From Pleurostoma richardsiae (taxonomy: Eukaryota; Ascomycota; Sordariomycetes; Calosphaeriales; Pleurostomataceae): DNA of 64,000 nucleotides. Position 1 is the first letter of the stretch. Every line of letters begins with the position of its first letter. The stretch lies in assembly GCA_030052745.1 (NCBI GenBank), contig JANBVO010000012.1:496001-560000 (forward strand). The letters run 5' to 3'. Positions 1 to 12,921 of the stretch are shown one piece after another. The notes under the pieces are model-generated. The model worked only from the letters and a program-made list of their open reading frames with translations. It searched no databases and had not been told where the DNA came from. Position numbers and translations under genes: made by a program.

Positions 1-445
1 AAGCCGACTGTTCGAGTCCCCCTTATGGATGTGAAAGCTCCTGAATACACCCACGACTGTGAGCACCGAGACTTCGCGTCAGGTGTTCTACCACCGTGAT
101 ATTACAAGTGGCTGTAGTCGTAGGTCGATCTTTGAGATCGCCCAAACGGGGGCTGTATGCGCCAATTCCCAGGGCTTCAAGAGCTTCAGCCTCATACCCG
201 TACTGTAAGCACAAGTGCAACATGCAGTGAAGGACGGGCAAATCAACGACTTTGGATGGGCACTGCTCTATATCCATACTTCATACATATATACACCTCA
301 AAGCCTGCCCATCCCCAATGACGAAACAACAAGGTATAATCGGTCTCGGACCTCATAACATATTACACCTGCAAATGCCAGGCCACAAAGTAGAGAGGAT
401 GCAAAAGGTAGGCCTGGCGGCAAGCTGATGTCCGCCTTACATGGT
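1..445. other. Left edge, no supported gene
   Basis: This stretch lies downstream of the leftward CBS-PB1 gene. One leftward 84-codon reading frame with an ATG (277 down to 23) is open, but it has no recognisable domain and no splice context, so I do not call it a gene. It probably contains the 3' UTR of the neighbouring gene next to position 445. Confidence 0.5.
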
Positions 446-2722
446 CTACCGGCTCGAAGCTCTCGAGATCGCAAACACACCGACGATAACAACCGCAAGC
501 GTCACGATGGCACCAGGCAGGAGCAACTCGTTCGGCACGCCTGCAATGACCTGCTCCTGGTGTGCCGCCGGCGCGGTGCGCTGCGCCCGTCTCGAGCGGC
601 GCGAGGGCGACTCGTCCTCTTCCTCGTCCTCCTCCTCGCTGTCCTCCTCGCCATCATAGGCGGGTTGCTTCCGGCGCTCACGAACGGTGGACGATGCCGG
701 GGGAGTAGGGAGGAGGGCAACGGGATCGGCCGGCGGCGGCAGGGGCGGTGCGGCAACAGGGGGTTTCTCGGGGTCGTGCACGAAGAGATCGACCTTGTCA
801 CGACCGTTCTGGCGCGCGATCAGGATGGCTTCTAGGAGATCTTGGTCCGTGGTGATGGAGACGGAGTCACCCTCGTCGTCGAGGTAGCTGAGCGCAAAGC
901 CGGGACCCGAGAGCTTGCCGTCCTCTACAGTGGCGGGCCCGCCGACGGCTTCGATCTCATTGCCGAGCTTGGCAGTCACGTTCTCCACGAAGGAGGCTAT
1001 GCCCTGCGCCGCAATGACCTGCAGGCGATGGACGCGGCCGCTGGGTGCCTTGAATTTGAACGGGAATGGGACCTCGCTGGGCGGCAGCTCAGGGGTGCCG
1101 GCGACTATGGAATGGGCCGGAGAGTCGATGCCGGCGTGCGAGGCGGAATCGCCCGGGGCGACACTATCGACAATGCGCTCCCGGGTAAGATCCGGGGACA
1201 TAAGCGAGCGCGTATGGTGAGTAGGGTGGTGGCTGCCTTCGCCGGAGACCATAGACTCCGACTCGTGATCCAGGGACAGCCAGAACTTATTCCACGCCGG
1301 GCCCTCATTATCGTTACTCGACATGGTGTTAATCTGCTCCAGCGTCGCATATGTAAGCTTGAGGACGTCGACCATGCCGACGATCTCGCCGCTATCATTC
1401 ATGACGGGCAGGTTGAGGTAATGGCCATCTGCGAGACATGTCAGTAAGGAAACCACTCTCGTCGTGGAGCAGGCGATACCAACCATGCATCTTCCTCAGA
1501 GCAGCCTGGATGCTCATGTCCATGGGCGCAAAATCGGGGTGAGGTGTCATAACCCGGACCACACTGCAGGTGGCGGGGTCCAAGCCCGGAGCGATGACTC
1601 GCAGGACAACGTCCTTGCTGGTGAAGATACCTGTAATAGCTCCCTGGTCTTGCACCAGCAGAGCGGTCGTGTGGTTCTCTCTCATCAACTGAGCAGCCTC
1701 CTTGACGGAAGTCCTGACGCTCACGGTGGTGGGAGGCTCGCCATTCAAGACGGACTCCAAGGTAGGTCCGGACATCTTAGACCGGAGAGCCTCGACATAT
1801 GAGATGATCTGCTGGGGTTGGCTCGCGCCGAGCTCGGACTGCACACCCTCCAGAGCATCATACAGCCGGCGAGAGGAGGCATAAGCTCTCTCCAACTTCT
1901 CCATAGCATCGTAAAAGCACTTGGTAATGTCCAGAATACCCGAGATATCCTGGTTCTCGTCCATGACTGGCAAGTGGCGGAAGCCCTTGCGCACCATCAG
2001 GTCAAGCGCATCGGTAGCACTGGTGTCAGTGCGAGCGCACAGCGGGTTCTTGGTCATGATCTCGGCGATGGTGACGTTGGTCGCCTTCTGCCCAGCGCCC
2101 ACAACGCGGAAGGCCAGATCCTTGGCGGTGAAGATGCCGGCAATCCTGTCATCGTCGTCCGTGACCAGCACGCAGTCCTCCCTCTTAGCGGCCATCAACT
2201 GGGCGGCCTCGGCGACGGTCGTCTGGGGTTTGATCTGCAGCGCCGGGCTCGGCTTGAGGGCGAGGACGGTACCAGGAGGGGCCTTTCGGGAGTGACGGGC
2301 GCGACTCGTGAGGTGCTTCTTCTTCGAGAGGTCGCTCTCCAGCTTCCGGCGGATGGCCTGGGAGGGTCGGTTAGCTGACATGGCTCTATAACTTGCGCTA
2401 TTTTCTCCTTCCATCTGCACGGTCTTCCACAAAGGATCCATTTGAACAAGCGATGGAGTTCTCCCTATTTGCAGAACGAGATGCTTTGGCCGGACAGACA
2501 GGTCGAGGCAAAAAGACGTACCTCATCTCTCTTGGTCTGCTTCTGCCGGCTGGCGCTCACTGACGAACCACCAGCCTCGCTGATGGCGGTGTTGCTGTTG
2601 TGCGAGGTGTTCTCCAAGACGGGCCGGGGAATATTCGAAGTGGACGGGCTGTTGGCGAAGGAGGGAATGCCTCCGCGGCCCTGGGCCCTATTGGGCGTGC
2701 CTCTCATGGTGTTGCCCGACAT
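446..2722 (-). CDS. CBS and PB1 domain membrane protein (Mug70-like)
   Basis: Three exons (2722-2522, 2357-1484, 1428-446) join in phase to a 685-residue protein. Intron donors are GTACGT and GTTGGT, acceptors are CAG, and the first intron has a CTAAC branch site. Two Bateman modules (four CBS repeats) fill about residues 100-400 and a PB1 domain about 480-577. A Pro-rich then Asp/Glu/Ser-rich linker follows, and a single membrane segment lies near residues 661-680 with a short basic tail, so the protein may be tail-anchored. CBS pairs in this fold usually sense adenine nucleotides and PB1 domains dock partner proteins; the ligand and partner here are not visible. The start at 2722 is the first ATG in frame and has A at -3. 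The family is conserved in fungi (S. pombe Mug70), which supports a housekeeping or sporulation-linked role by inference. Confidence 0.9.
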
Positions 2723-4974
2723 CTTGGACAACACAGCAGCAGCGTCCTGCAGCAACAAATAATAGGGCGGATTAAGATTAGGGGTCTTTTGTTGTCAGGC
2801 CGCTTCGACGTGGCCGAGGGCGGACGGCGGGAGAGGAACAGCTGGCGGATAAAAGCCTGGGGAGCTGCCAGCAGGTTGCAAGAGCTGCAGGAGGTAAGCT
2901 GCCCAATAAGGCAACGCAGAAAGGCGATGTCGAGGGAATCAGGAGAGGTGAAGGAAGATTACGGCACGCTGTCCTCGGTATCTTTTGGAGCGCAAGGGCT
3001 GTTGTCTTGGAGATGCACGGGCCACCTGCCACGGGTACCGCGCATCAGCCCGATAAACACACGCCCGCACCTCTCGGGGTCTATAGTGTGCGGGGCTTCG
3101 CGGGGCCTAGAATCCCCGACCTGCGATGTAGACAGTCGAGTACGCATTTATATGAGGACCCTGAAATCCACCGAGCATATCGAGCAGATGCCAACGGCCA
3201 CGGCAATTCTATCTAGCTGGTCTAATACCGGCTCTATCCCGGAAAGATGCCTCTTGCAACTTGTATGGTCACCAAGGAATGCGGTATAGAAACCGCCACC
3301 ATGTCATTCGCTTTGCACATTGTACACTTCGTCTGAGGATGTGAGCCTGGAGGTCCTCGGACCACAGCCATGACAGAATGAACAGGGTGTTGAAGAACAT
3401 CTTAAGTATACCTAAATACCAATATAGTGTCGGATGATTCTCCCATCTAGCCGTCCTACAAAACAACCCTTAGAATAACTGTATGGTCCAGATGGCCCTC
3501 GGTCGCTCGCCAGAATCGGGATAGAGAGTAAGTTCGATGCACATGCTGCGAGAAAGGGAAGTGATGGGACATGCCGGTGGACAAGCTATATCGCGTGAAC
3601 TGATGAGAGTATGCATCATGTATTCTCTTATTTGACTAATTCTGCGACAAATTTTCGAGTTAAGATAATGGTAGAGTAGAAAAGACGTTATCCTCGTCAT
3701 GATGATACTAGGGGACAGCTAAGTCAGTCGAAAGCCACCATGGTGATGCTTCCGCTCGACAACATCCTAGAAGAGACACATGCCGATACAGGGAACAATG
3801 CCATGGTCTTTTTGTCCTCTCTATGGACAGGCGACATGGAATTAGATAGGACTGTGGATAGATGTGCTTCAAGTGTCTACGTGGCTCTCTCTCAATGTTA
3901 TTTGATTTAGAGAGGATTAAAATCATAATATTCAAGAGGCCGCAGTCCGTCCTCTTCGTATAGCTCCAGGAACGCATTGACAGATATATGGCCCTTGATG
4001 AAGTCATCATATGGACAGACATTGGGCTCTCGCTCGTGCAAGATCCGGCGGGCCAGGACCAGTGAGCGTTCGGCAGGAGATTGACGGGGAGCATATGGCG
4101 ACCAGTGGAGGAGCAGTTATCGTCTTTTCTTTCGCTGTCTTGACGACTTACTCTCTTTAGGCGTGCTCTCAATCATGATAGAGATCGCCGCCGATCACAA
4201 GCAAATGTGAATGTATATATATGTAGTCGTAGTAAGAAACCTTAGAGGAGTAGCTAAGTCAACAAAAGACGTCGTCATCGACATCAACATCCAGGGTTCT
4301 GTTAAGGTTGGCAGAACGGGATGCAGGCGTTTCGTTTCGGTTGGCGCCGGCGAAGAACGCTGCTGCCGGGTCAAGTCTAGCGGGCGACGTTAGCGCGGTA
4401 GCAACCACCTGAAGCTGCGGTGGGGCGCATGCGATCGAGGTACGTACCCACAGATCTGGAATCCTCAGACGCCTGACGGGCTGGTTGCCGCGGAAACATT
4501 GTTGACTTTCCGTCATGCAGCCCATTCTCGCCATAGATACTGCCGCCTCCAGCACCATTGCAGTCTAGCATCACAGCTTCACACAAAAATCCGCAAAGAC
4601 TTGTTCATCTCAGGATACACACGGATTCTGAGGAGACCAAAACGACTTTCACAAGACCAATTGAGACAGCCTCTGCCTAGGTAGAGCTCTCTCACCCCAA
4701 TCTCCAAAACCGCCTGAAAGGGCACTTACAACACACTCTGTGGGATCTTCCTGCAAAGTCCCACGCCTACTGAGCACAACCACAAGATCCCAATTTGCCC
4801 GGCCTGCTGGCTTGCACTGCGTGAGGTGTGTATTCTCCCCATCCAAGGCATCTGCCAGAAGGGAAGGAGGACTGACAGGAAGATATTGCAGTCTCGGAAC
4901 CAATTAATAGGTGCGCTTCATTGCGGACACTTAGACGACAACGACAACCATTCCGAACTCGACTTGCATTTCCA
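2723..4974. other. 2.3-kb intergenic region with small-ORF remnants
   Basis: This is the divergent region between the CBS-PB1 gene and the Swi5/Ace2-like gene. It contains the interrupted 90-codon frame at 4176-3907 (separate entry). Just upstream on the same strand is a possible small spliced frame: ATG at 4571, a GTACGT donor near 4442, and a GCTAAC branch with a CTAG acceptor near 4380. It has no recognised family and its downstream frame is ambiguous, so I leave it uncalled. The remainder (about 3000-3700) is low in coding signal. Confidence 0.4.
3907..4176 (-). pseudogene. Interrupted small ORF (89 residues, one TAA)
   Basis: Reading leftward from the ATG at 4176, one frame runs 90 codons to a TAA at 3907-3909 and is broken only by a TAA at 4119-4117 (codon 20). 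The part after that stop looks protein-like: an Arg/Glu-rich helix, then a segment with the pattern CPYDDFIKGHISVNAFLELY and an acidic, aromatic C-terminus. No donor/acceptor pair removes the stop: a GTAAGT lies just upstream, but no AG follows before the coding-like part resumes. A CAA to TAA change would account for it. I do not recognise the family. It could be a decayed host gene, the last exon of a longer gene that I cannot join, or chance. Confidence 0.35.
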
Positions 4975-7662
4975 ATGCTGTCAAATCCGACCACGACCGG
5001 CGGTCTTCACGCGCGCCAGAGGCAGCATCGACGACAGAACTCGACGCCAACGGCTTACGAAGCGGTGAAGATCGCAAACCTGCCCAACATTCAGCAACGA
5101 CAACATGCGTCCCATCGAAGAGGTCTCAGCCTAGACACTCGACGACAACAGCACCACCAACAACACACGACCATGGGACGACGATCACCAACGACGACAC
5201 TCCGGCAGGAATTCACAACGGTAAGTAACGCTACTAACTCAGGATTAACAACGACACAACAGCATGTATTGCGAGAAGCGCAGCAGCAACGCTTAGCACG
5301 CCCGGGCCCTGGCCAGGCCTACGCCAACATGGCCCCCCACAACGACGAGAACTACCTGCTCTCGCCGCACGGGACACCCCAGTCCCAGCGTTTCGACACT
5401 GCCGCCTGCTACGGGGGATCGCCCCAGCAACAGGATTGCATGGGCATCCCTTTCGACGTGTACGGCGGGCAGATGAACGCCAACATGAGAAGGAGCCCAG
5501 TCAGCTTTGCCAACAACATGACTGGTGCTCAGGACTTTGAGCTCTTTGCGCCGCCGGACAGCGCCATGTCGACCCCGACCTTCCTGAATTTCCAAGAAAG
5601 CCCCAGCCCTTCTCAGGGGTGGACCTCGGAGGGCGAGACCACAAGCACCAGAAGGTCGTCCCGGAGGATCAGCAATGGGATCATGGATCGGGTCGCCAAG
5701 TTCGAGAACATGGGCATGGAAGGTCCGCAAAGACCAATCACTCCACCAAACCAGAATGTAGCAGGTGAGTAGACAAGCCTCCTGGCTGTTCAGTTGGGAA
5801 GCTAATATGTGGAAGGCTACTTTCCTCCCACCCCGATGGAGACTCCACACGAACGAATGATGAAGCATGAGCCTCGGCCCAGCCGCTTCTCTGACGATTA
5901 CGACGAGTCAATGGAGGAAACGATCAAGCCCAACCGCAATCGCTCAAATCGGTCATCGGGCATCTTCCAAGAGATGCGCCAGCAGGCCGAGGCCGTCGTC
6001 ATGCCTACTCCACCAAGAACGCAGACTGTGTCCGCGGGACGGTTATATGACGCCGAAGCACTGCGGACTGCGGACTTCATGAACATGACGAACATGAACA
6101 CGGAGTTCATGAAGATCCAGGGCGACTTCGACGGACTTCCCTGCCATTCATCGCCGCTGAACGTGTCGCCAGGCATGTCCCACCACACCTCGCCAGCCAC
6201 GCCATACATGGCTTCGTTCCCCTCGGATCCGTTTGAGAACAAGCCGGACTTCCGCCGGCCAGACTCTGACTCGCAGGTAACGATGACTCCAGGGCATGTC
6301 ACCCACAGTCGATCTCAGACAGGCTCGCCCTCTCATCGCGGCTCCTCGCATAGACGGACCGAGTCTCTTGCAAGTGTCACCAGCGCTGCCAGCATCGCGA
6401 GCATTAATATCGAGGAAACGAAGACAGAGACTGGTGTCAGCGCCGAAGACGTCCAAGCATACATTGAAGGCCCAGACCCGAACGACGGCAAATGGCTGTG
6501 CTTGTTCGAGAGCTGCGGGAAGCGGTTCGGGCGCAAGGAGAACATCAAGTCCCATGTCCAGACCCATCTCAACGACCGCCAGTACCAGTGCCCGAACTGC
6601 CATAAGTGTTTCGTCCGCCAGCACGACCTGAAGAGGCACGCTAAGATCCACACTGGTATCAAGCCGTATCCGTGCGAGTGTGGCAACAGCTTCGCTCGCC
6701 ACGACGCCTTGACCCGCCATCGACAGCGCGGCATGTGCATCGGAGCCTTTGACGGGATCGTCCGAAAAGTCGTCAAGAGGGGCCGGCCTAGGAAGCATCG
6801 GCCCGACATGGACGAACGACTGGACAAGGCGGCCCGCACGAGGACCAAGAACAAGGCAGCGGGATCTCCCTCATCCAGCTCATCGCGCTCCGGCTACTCG
6901 GACAGCTCGGCCGTTAACTCGCCTGGCGATGACCTGGACAACATGCTGGATGACAAGCCCTTCGCCGAGATGGTCGACGTGACCATGGCACAGGACCAGG
7001 ACTCGTGCCCCATGCCCACGACAACGGCCACCATGAACCCCAACGCCCTTTCCTCGGCGCCGATGCCCAATCTGTCCATCCGCGGAGCCCCAGACCTGAG
7101 CACGCCGTCGATGGCTTCGCCTGAGCATCAGCACAACCCGACCTCGCCTGCGCACAGCCACTACTCGCACGTGTCACACGTCTCGCTGGCCAACGGCGAG
7201 GTGGTCGCCGTCGACGGCCTCCCAGTCGAGCCCGGCTCCCCCGCCAAGAGCGTCGCCAGCCACTACACGCACCAGCCAGGCACCCCGCCTGAACTGTCGG
7301 CCTCCAGCTCGCCGCCCCCGATGTCTAGCAGCGGCGGCCCAACCAGATTCTTCGACAGCGGCGTGGACCCCAACTCGAGCGGGCTGTCCGACCTGTCTCT
7401 TGACCTGGGGGAAGGCTCGATGATGGGCGGCACTAGCGGCGGCGGGCGTCTCAGCGTCAGCGGGCCGGGAGACTTCGCGAACATCTCGGGGCTGTCGCTT
7501 GGTTTCGAGGATGATTCGTTGCTGCAGGCGTTTACGAACGAGGACGGGCTGGTTTCCCTGGACAGGGAGTTTGTGATGGGAGGAGGGAAGTATGGGGACG
7601 ACGAGTATGACCCGGTCAACATGTTCACGACGGAGGACGATGTCTTCTTCGGGAGCGGTTGA
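4975..7662 (+). CDS. Swi5/Ace2-type C2H2 zinc-finger transcription factor
   Basis: Two exons (4975-5764, 5816-7662; GTGAGT donor, GGAAG acceptor, 51-nt intron) give 878 residues. Near residues 490-580 is a three-finger array: a canonical C2H2 finger, a second C2H2 finger ending HTGIKPYPC, and a short third finger whose last ligand is Cys in RQRGMC. A basic RGRPRKHRP stretch follows, as in Swi5/Ace2 and the fungal proteins often named metallothionein expression activators. The rest is low complexity: Gln/Arg-rich at the N-terminus, then Ser/Pro/Thr-rich, with an acidic C-terminus suited to activation. In yeast this family drives late-mitotic and septation genes. The start is the first in-frame ATG (4975). 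A 42-nt intron-like segment at 5221-5262 is treated as coding because it keeps the frame. Confidence 0.9.
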
Positions 7663-8770
7663 GATGTTCACCTCAGCTCGCGACGTCTTCTGGGCGCTGT
7701 CTTCATTTCCGTCTCCGGTGGGATTGCTTGGCGCCTGGCTGTTCTTCCAGTCGCTCGGTTTCCATTCTCGCGAATGCCTGTCTTTCGGTCATTGCTCATA
7801 GACTGGGCGGCTGGATATCCTCGGCTTCTCTTGCCGAGGTGAGATGCACACCATCGACCTTCTCGTCTGCTCCTGGTTCCTAACAACGTTTCATCATGAC
7901 GATTCTTACGCCAGCTTAATTTCGGTGGACACCCTTCTGGTCGGCAATGTCAATGTACTCTTGTGTCTCGTCTGCTTTCTCGTCGGCCATGTTCGTTCCG
8001 TGTACATTAGGGATATCAATCGGGGCTGTTTCTGATTTTCGGGATATTGCAAAGAATTTGGCGAAGGGGGTGGGATAGGAGGCGAACGGGTTTTAATAGG
8101 AGGAAGGGATGCTCCAGCGGTCTCTCCTGGAGGATTGATGGTTTAGATGAAGGGAGAACGTCCGGCATTGAGATGGACAAGGAGGGCCGGGCTTGGGCTT
8201 GGGCTTGGGCTTCTGTTCCTGTTGGAGTCTTTTACCTCCCCGGCAATGACTGACGAGATGTCCATTCCTTCTAGGGTGAATAGGAAATATACTTCTGTGA
8301 ATTCCGTCATGTGAAACCTGTGTCTGCTGCGTTCATGTGAGCCGAAGCTGGGAAGATCGATTTCTCACGTCCTTCACTTTGATTGTTGACGATCCTCGTC
8401 TCTTTGCACAGGCACGTGACCTACTTCTCGTCGACAGCTTCGAGAAGCTTCAGCGGCGTGACACGCTGCCTCACCACCTGAACAACAACGCGTACCCTTC
8501 TGGATGCGATTTTTTTCTGTGGTAAATAAAACAAGGTTCATTGACCGTTAGTTCCTTGATGGGCTGGCTAACCCGCACCTGAACCACACTCCTCGTCGAA
8601 AAGCCTGCAGGTACCCAGGCTACTTTGTTTCCCCTTTCAACAGGATCACTTTGCGCGTCTCCTTTTATGATACCCTTGACTGTAGTACAACTGATTAACC
8701 CATTTCTCACCATTGGCCTTGGTCACAACCGCTCGGCATATCGGTCTTCTGACCGAACTCGTTGAAGAAA
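7663..8770. other. Intergenic; contains a (GGGCTT)4 run
   Basis: This is the 3' region of the Swi5/Ace2-like gene and the promoter of the DUF4470-MYND gene. A perfect hexanucleotide repeat, four copies of GGGCTT, lies at 8189-8212. No open frame here has domain support. Confidence 0.6.
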
Positions 8771-11700
8771 ATGCTCACTTCCACGATTGCCGACCCGCAC
8801 CGGAGCTTCTATCCCATCGGCAACACCCCAGCATTCAGCCTGACGAGATCCCTGCCTCAAGGGGTTCCCGCCGACATTCTTCTGCTTGGATGTGGAGATG
8901 TGCGGAATATCCTCTTCACTACCTACTCTGAGCAAGGCTTCCGTAAGGCCGTGACCCTCGTCCATCGTATGGCACTTCGTGACGGTACTGACAAGCTGCG
9001 TTAGCACCCCGACGCCTAGACTTCACCTGCTGTGATAGCGAAGGTGGCATTATCGGTACGTGCCTGTCATGTGTTCCTAGAAGACAACATATCCTGCATT
9101 CTTGCGGAGCTGACGTTGTTATAGCACGGAATGTGGTTTTGCTCTCCTTTCTCGTGGACGGTGTACCGGAGAGCGACAGAGACGCGCTATGGAACATCTA
9201 CTACCATCTCTATCTGGATGGACACTCCCTGGCCGTCTTGAAGACACAGGTGGAGAAGCTCCTTGTCGTGGCAACGACGATGGATGACTGGAGAAGGAGC
9301 AAATACGGCTCTCTACTGAGATTCTGCGACCAAGCAACCTTTGATGACTTCCGAGCCTTGCTTGTAAAGTATGACATCGGGACGGCCTCCCCGGACAGAC
9401 CGGGCTACCGCGCCGCCTTCACCAAACATATCAAGCAGGCTGTGGAGTCCAGAGAAAAGATGATCAGCTCCAACCTGCTGATTGCAACTATCCGATCATC
9501 GGCCCCCCTCGTGGTCCCGATCCCGGACGAGGTCGGCAAGGCATTTGACCGGTTCTGGGAGACGGGCGTTGTGGACGCCGATGCTCCAGCAGTCAAACAT
9601 CCCAACCCGATGTTCGCGGCGTCGATGTCGGAACACACCGTCCTGCATTACCTCACTGATACTGTCTTGGGCTTCCATCTTGTGACAGCATATGCCGCGT
9701 TGGCAGAGCTGTCACCCCTGCATCCCAGGCCAGATAGGGACACTGGCGATCTCAAGTCTGTACAGGCCGCCAAGATCCAGTTTGAGGCGTGGTCTCATGC
9801 CTTTGAGCAAGCGGTGGCCGATGGTAACGCTCTCGTCCGGTTTGTGTGTGCAGAAGCGCTCGTGTTCTCCCAAACGTTGCAGTCCTGCCTCTCCACGGGA
9901 AGGATGACCGCCAATTGGCACCGACGACAGTTTGACATGCGAATCCTTACTCTCGATGAAGTCGAATACAGCCCTCGATGTCCAGCCCCTAGACTCTTCG
10001 ACATCGTTGACACTTCAAACATCGCTGACCACCTCGGAGCTCTTGTTATTCTCATGTGCGCGGCTCCGCTGCTGAAGAATACACCTTCTGCGACTGTGTA
10101 TACTGAAGTCTTGAGTTCAAAGGAAGAGTCGGCGAAGAAGACATTTGAGAACCTGCTGAGTGGCCACGCTGCGACCATGAATTTGCTGCTTGGAGTATCG
10201 CCTGTGGAGTACTGGACGAATGCGACGGCGGTGGCAAACATCGACGAGATCGTCGTAGGGCTCGATTCGAGGGGCCGGGTGCCTGGGACGGAACCGCTTC
10301 ATACCCGCCTGGCCTGGAAGCGCGCCAACTGGTTCTCGGGACGAGGAGAGGATTTTCCGCCCCTTGACGTCAGTCCGCTTGACCTCGCCAGCCTTCTCTA
10401 CGCTATATACGAGGAAATGATCTTGTTCGAAAACGTAGAAAAGCTCAATGGAAGGGCTACTACGGAGGAAAAGATGCGGCTGGCGGCGAAGACTGCATAT
10501 CCCCTATACCATCATGGCACCTTCGCGGCTTTGCTAAGATACATTCAGCTGAGGGTCAGGACAGAATGGCTGGACATGGTTCCGCGTCTGTTGGCGAAAA
10601 TCTCGCAGAACAAGTCGATGGGGTTGGGATGGATCAATCTGCAGGAGTTCCTGGCCTACAACACTATCTGGAACGTGGCTCCTCGTGCATCCTTCGTGAA
10701 TGAGACAAAACGCGGACCGCATGGAGGCGTTGTCGGCCCATGGAAAAGCGTACCAGACGTGGTTGCGCTGACTCTAGTTGTCCCCAGAAGCAATGTCGAT
10801 CGGCTCGTGGCCGACATAACGGATGCGCCCCCACCGCGGGTGTTCCAGATATCCATGGAATCCGGCGAGCGTATGTGGCTGAGCGTCTTCGCTGGCATGC
10901 AAATGGCCTTCGGGCAGGTCACTCCGCGCGGGAATCGCCGCAGTGACGATTTCTCCATCACCGTCGAAGAGGATGAGGAAGGGTGGCTGGGCCAGGCACC
11001 TTTAGTGGTCACGGTCTATGTCCCAACTGCAGGTCTGCAGCTGGAGCCTCTGACGGCCCGGATAGTTCTGCATATCCAGGGCATTACGATGCACGATGTC
11101 TCCCTGCAGGCTACCAATTCGAGAATGTACGTCTACGAGGCCACGCTCAGAGACGAAGCGCACGTTTTCATCACGAAGCACATGCCGAACCAGGCGGGGT
11201 ACCCTCGCGTGTGCGACGCCGTCAAGCCGCCCGGTGACGGGCAGGAGCCCGCAGATGGGAATCCGAGGAGCATCATCCCCAAGGTCGACGCGGAAGCCGG
11301 TCAGATTGCTGCCGTCATTGGTCATGTCGACATCCGCAGTGAACAAGCGAAGGAGCTCTTGACGGAAAAGGCACCTATCGAGCTGAAGCAGCCGTCGCCA
11401 TTCATCATCGACATCGTCTTCGGGAAGAACGAGCTGGTCATCCCGATACACTTCCCTATCCCCATCGAGAAAGAAGGCGCCAAAACGAGAATCGCCCGCA
11501 AATCCTCGTACATCGAGGTCATCGCCCCCTTTGCCGATCCAGCCACGGCCTCTTCGATCTCTGACTTCGTCTTCCCGACCATTCTCGCCCCTCCCGGCCC
11601 CCCGGTGACCTTAAACACCCCCCACGTCAACCTCGACACCCTTCCCATCCTGGATATCACAGACAAGCCTCGCCTGAAGTGGCTGAGCACCCTCACGAGC

Positions 11701-12576
11701 CTGGCCTTCTCAGCGCGGGAGCGCCGCATCCGGAACGAGACGCAGCAGTCGACCGACACCGGCATCGCCGAGTCTCCGCGCGTCAACTTCAAGGAGTCCC
11801 TCTTCACCATCTTCATGCTCGCCTCGGGCCTGCAGGGCGGGCAGTCGGGCCTCTTCGCGCTGCGCGAGCCCGCCGGCGGCCGCGGCATCCACATGCTCGT
11901 CTTCGCCTCCGCGCTGCGCCTCGACGCGGCCAGCGCCTCCGTCGCCCTCGACGCCGCCGTGCTGCCCCTCACGCACGAGATGCTCCGCGACCCGGACGTC
12001 GAGGCCTTCCTGCTGCTCCTGCGCTCCCTCGACATGGTCTCCGTCACCGTCGACCCCGCCGAGCTGCGCCTGTGGAAGAAGAATCTCCCCGCCCTCGCCG
12101 AGCGCTGCCGCACCTGGTCCCACGCGCCGGAGTGCGAGTATAGCCGCCCCGGCGCGACGATCCCGCTCAGCCTCGACGCCGGCGCGCCCCTGCTCTGCAG
12201 CTGCGGCGAGGGCAGGCTGCCGCCCGCGTTCACGGCCCTGCCGGACTGGGAGGTCGCGGCGGCGCGGTCCACGCGCATCGCCATCAGCCCTGTCTTCCCG
12301 AGCCCCTTCGCCGAAGCCCTGCAATTCAGCGACGGCAGCTCCGTCGTCGGCAGCGCGCCGGACGAGGAAACCCCGCCGACGGGCGAGCCGCAGGCCGCGG
12401 GGAGCGACACGGAGGCGGACAGGCGGTGCCGCAACTGCGGAGCGACGCGGGAGCGGGAGCGCGGTGGGCCGCTTAGGAGGTGCACGCGGTGCCGGGTGGC
12501 GCGGTACTGCTCGCCCGAGTGCCAGAGGAAGGACTGGCGGAAGCACCGGATGGAGTGCCAGGAGGTTGATGAGTGA
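8771..12576 (+). CDS. DUF4470 and MYND-type zinc finger protein
   Basis: Three exons (8771-8942, 9005-9055, 9125-12576; donors GTAAGG and GTACGT, acceptors TTAG and ATAG) give 1224 residues. The N-terminal 100 residues match the fungal DUF4470 domain: a FYPIGNTPA start, then an ADILLLGCGD segment and LDFTCCD. The reading frame of that domain dictates both introns, including the small 51-nt exon. The long middle region has no domain I recognise. The last 50 residues form a MYND zinc finger (paired CxxC, then CTRC, YCSPECQ and a terminal HRMEC), a protein-protein interaction module. Fungal DUF4470-MYND proteins are common but functionally uncharacterised; a scaffold or regulatory role is only inference. 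The 3' half is clearly more G+C-rich than the 5' half. Confidence 0.88.
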
Positions 12577-12921
12577 TTCCTGGACTGAGTGCTGCTGGGT
12601 GCGGATTTTGCAAGGCGAGGGAGTGAAAGGGAGAGTGCTATGGGGGGGAAGGCGTTGCTGATCAATTACATCGCAATGGCTTTGTTTGTAGGAATATTGA
12701 AAACTCTCGGGATCGGGGAAAGGAATAACCTGAGAGGTATACCACAGATGACCAGGTAGAGATGATACCATACGAAACGCGGGCTTTACGCTCCTCATGA
12801 CAGTTCTTTCTATTCTTTTTGTGACGCCATTCTCAGGTATCATACAAAGCTGTGTTGACATCTAACTTCCTCACCAGCTGTAGAAGAACGACTGCCTTCC
12901 CCCTTCCGCCAAGTTTCCCTT
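12577..12921. other. Convergent 3' regions
   Basis: This is the space between the stop codons of the rightward MYND gene and the leftward CCT7 gene, presumably both 3' UTRs. I see no gene or repeat in it. Confidence 0.6.

Noticed and set aside
1-25. tRNA T-arm-like string GTTCGAGTC at the left edge
   Set aside because: The flanking bases do not form the 5-bp T stem or an acceptor stem, and the rest of any tRNA would lie outside the window.
3708-4172. 154-codon leftward frame
   Set aside because: It overlaps the interrupted small ORF in another frame, and the protein-like composition belongs to that other frame.
11322-12861. Long leftward frames (447 and 383 codons) opposite the DUF4470-MYND gene
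   Set aside because: They are antisense shadows caused by G+C-rich codons, rich in Arg/Ala/Pro and without domains.
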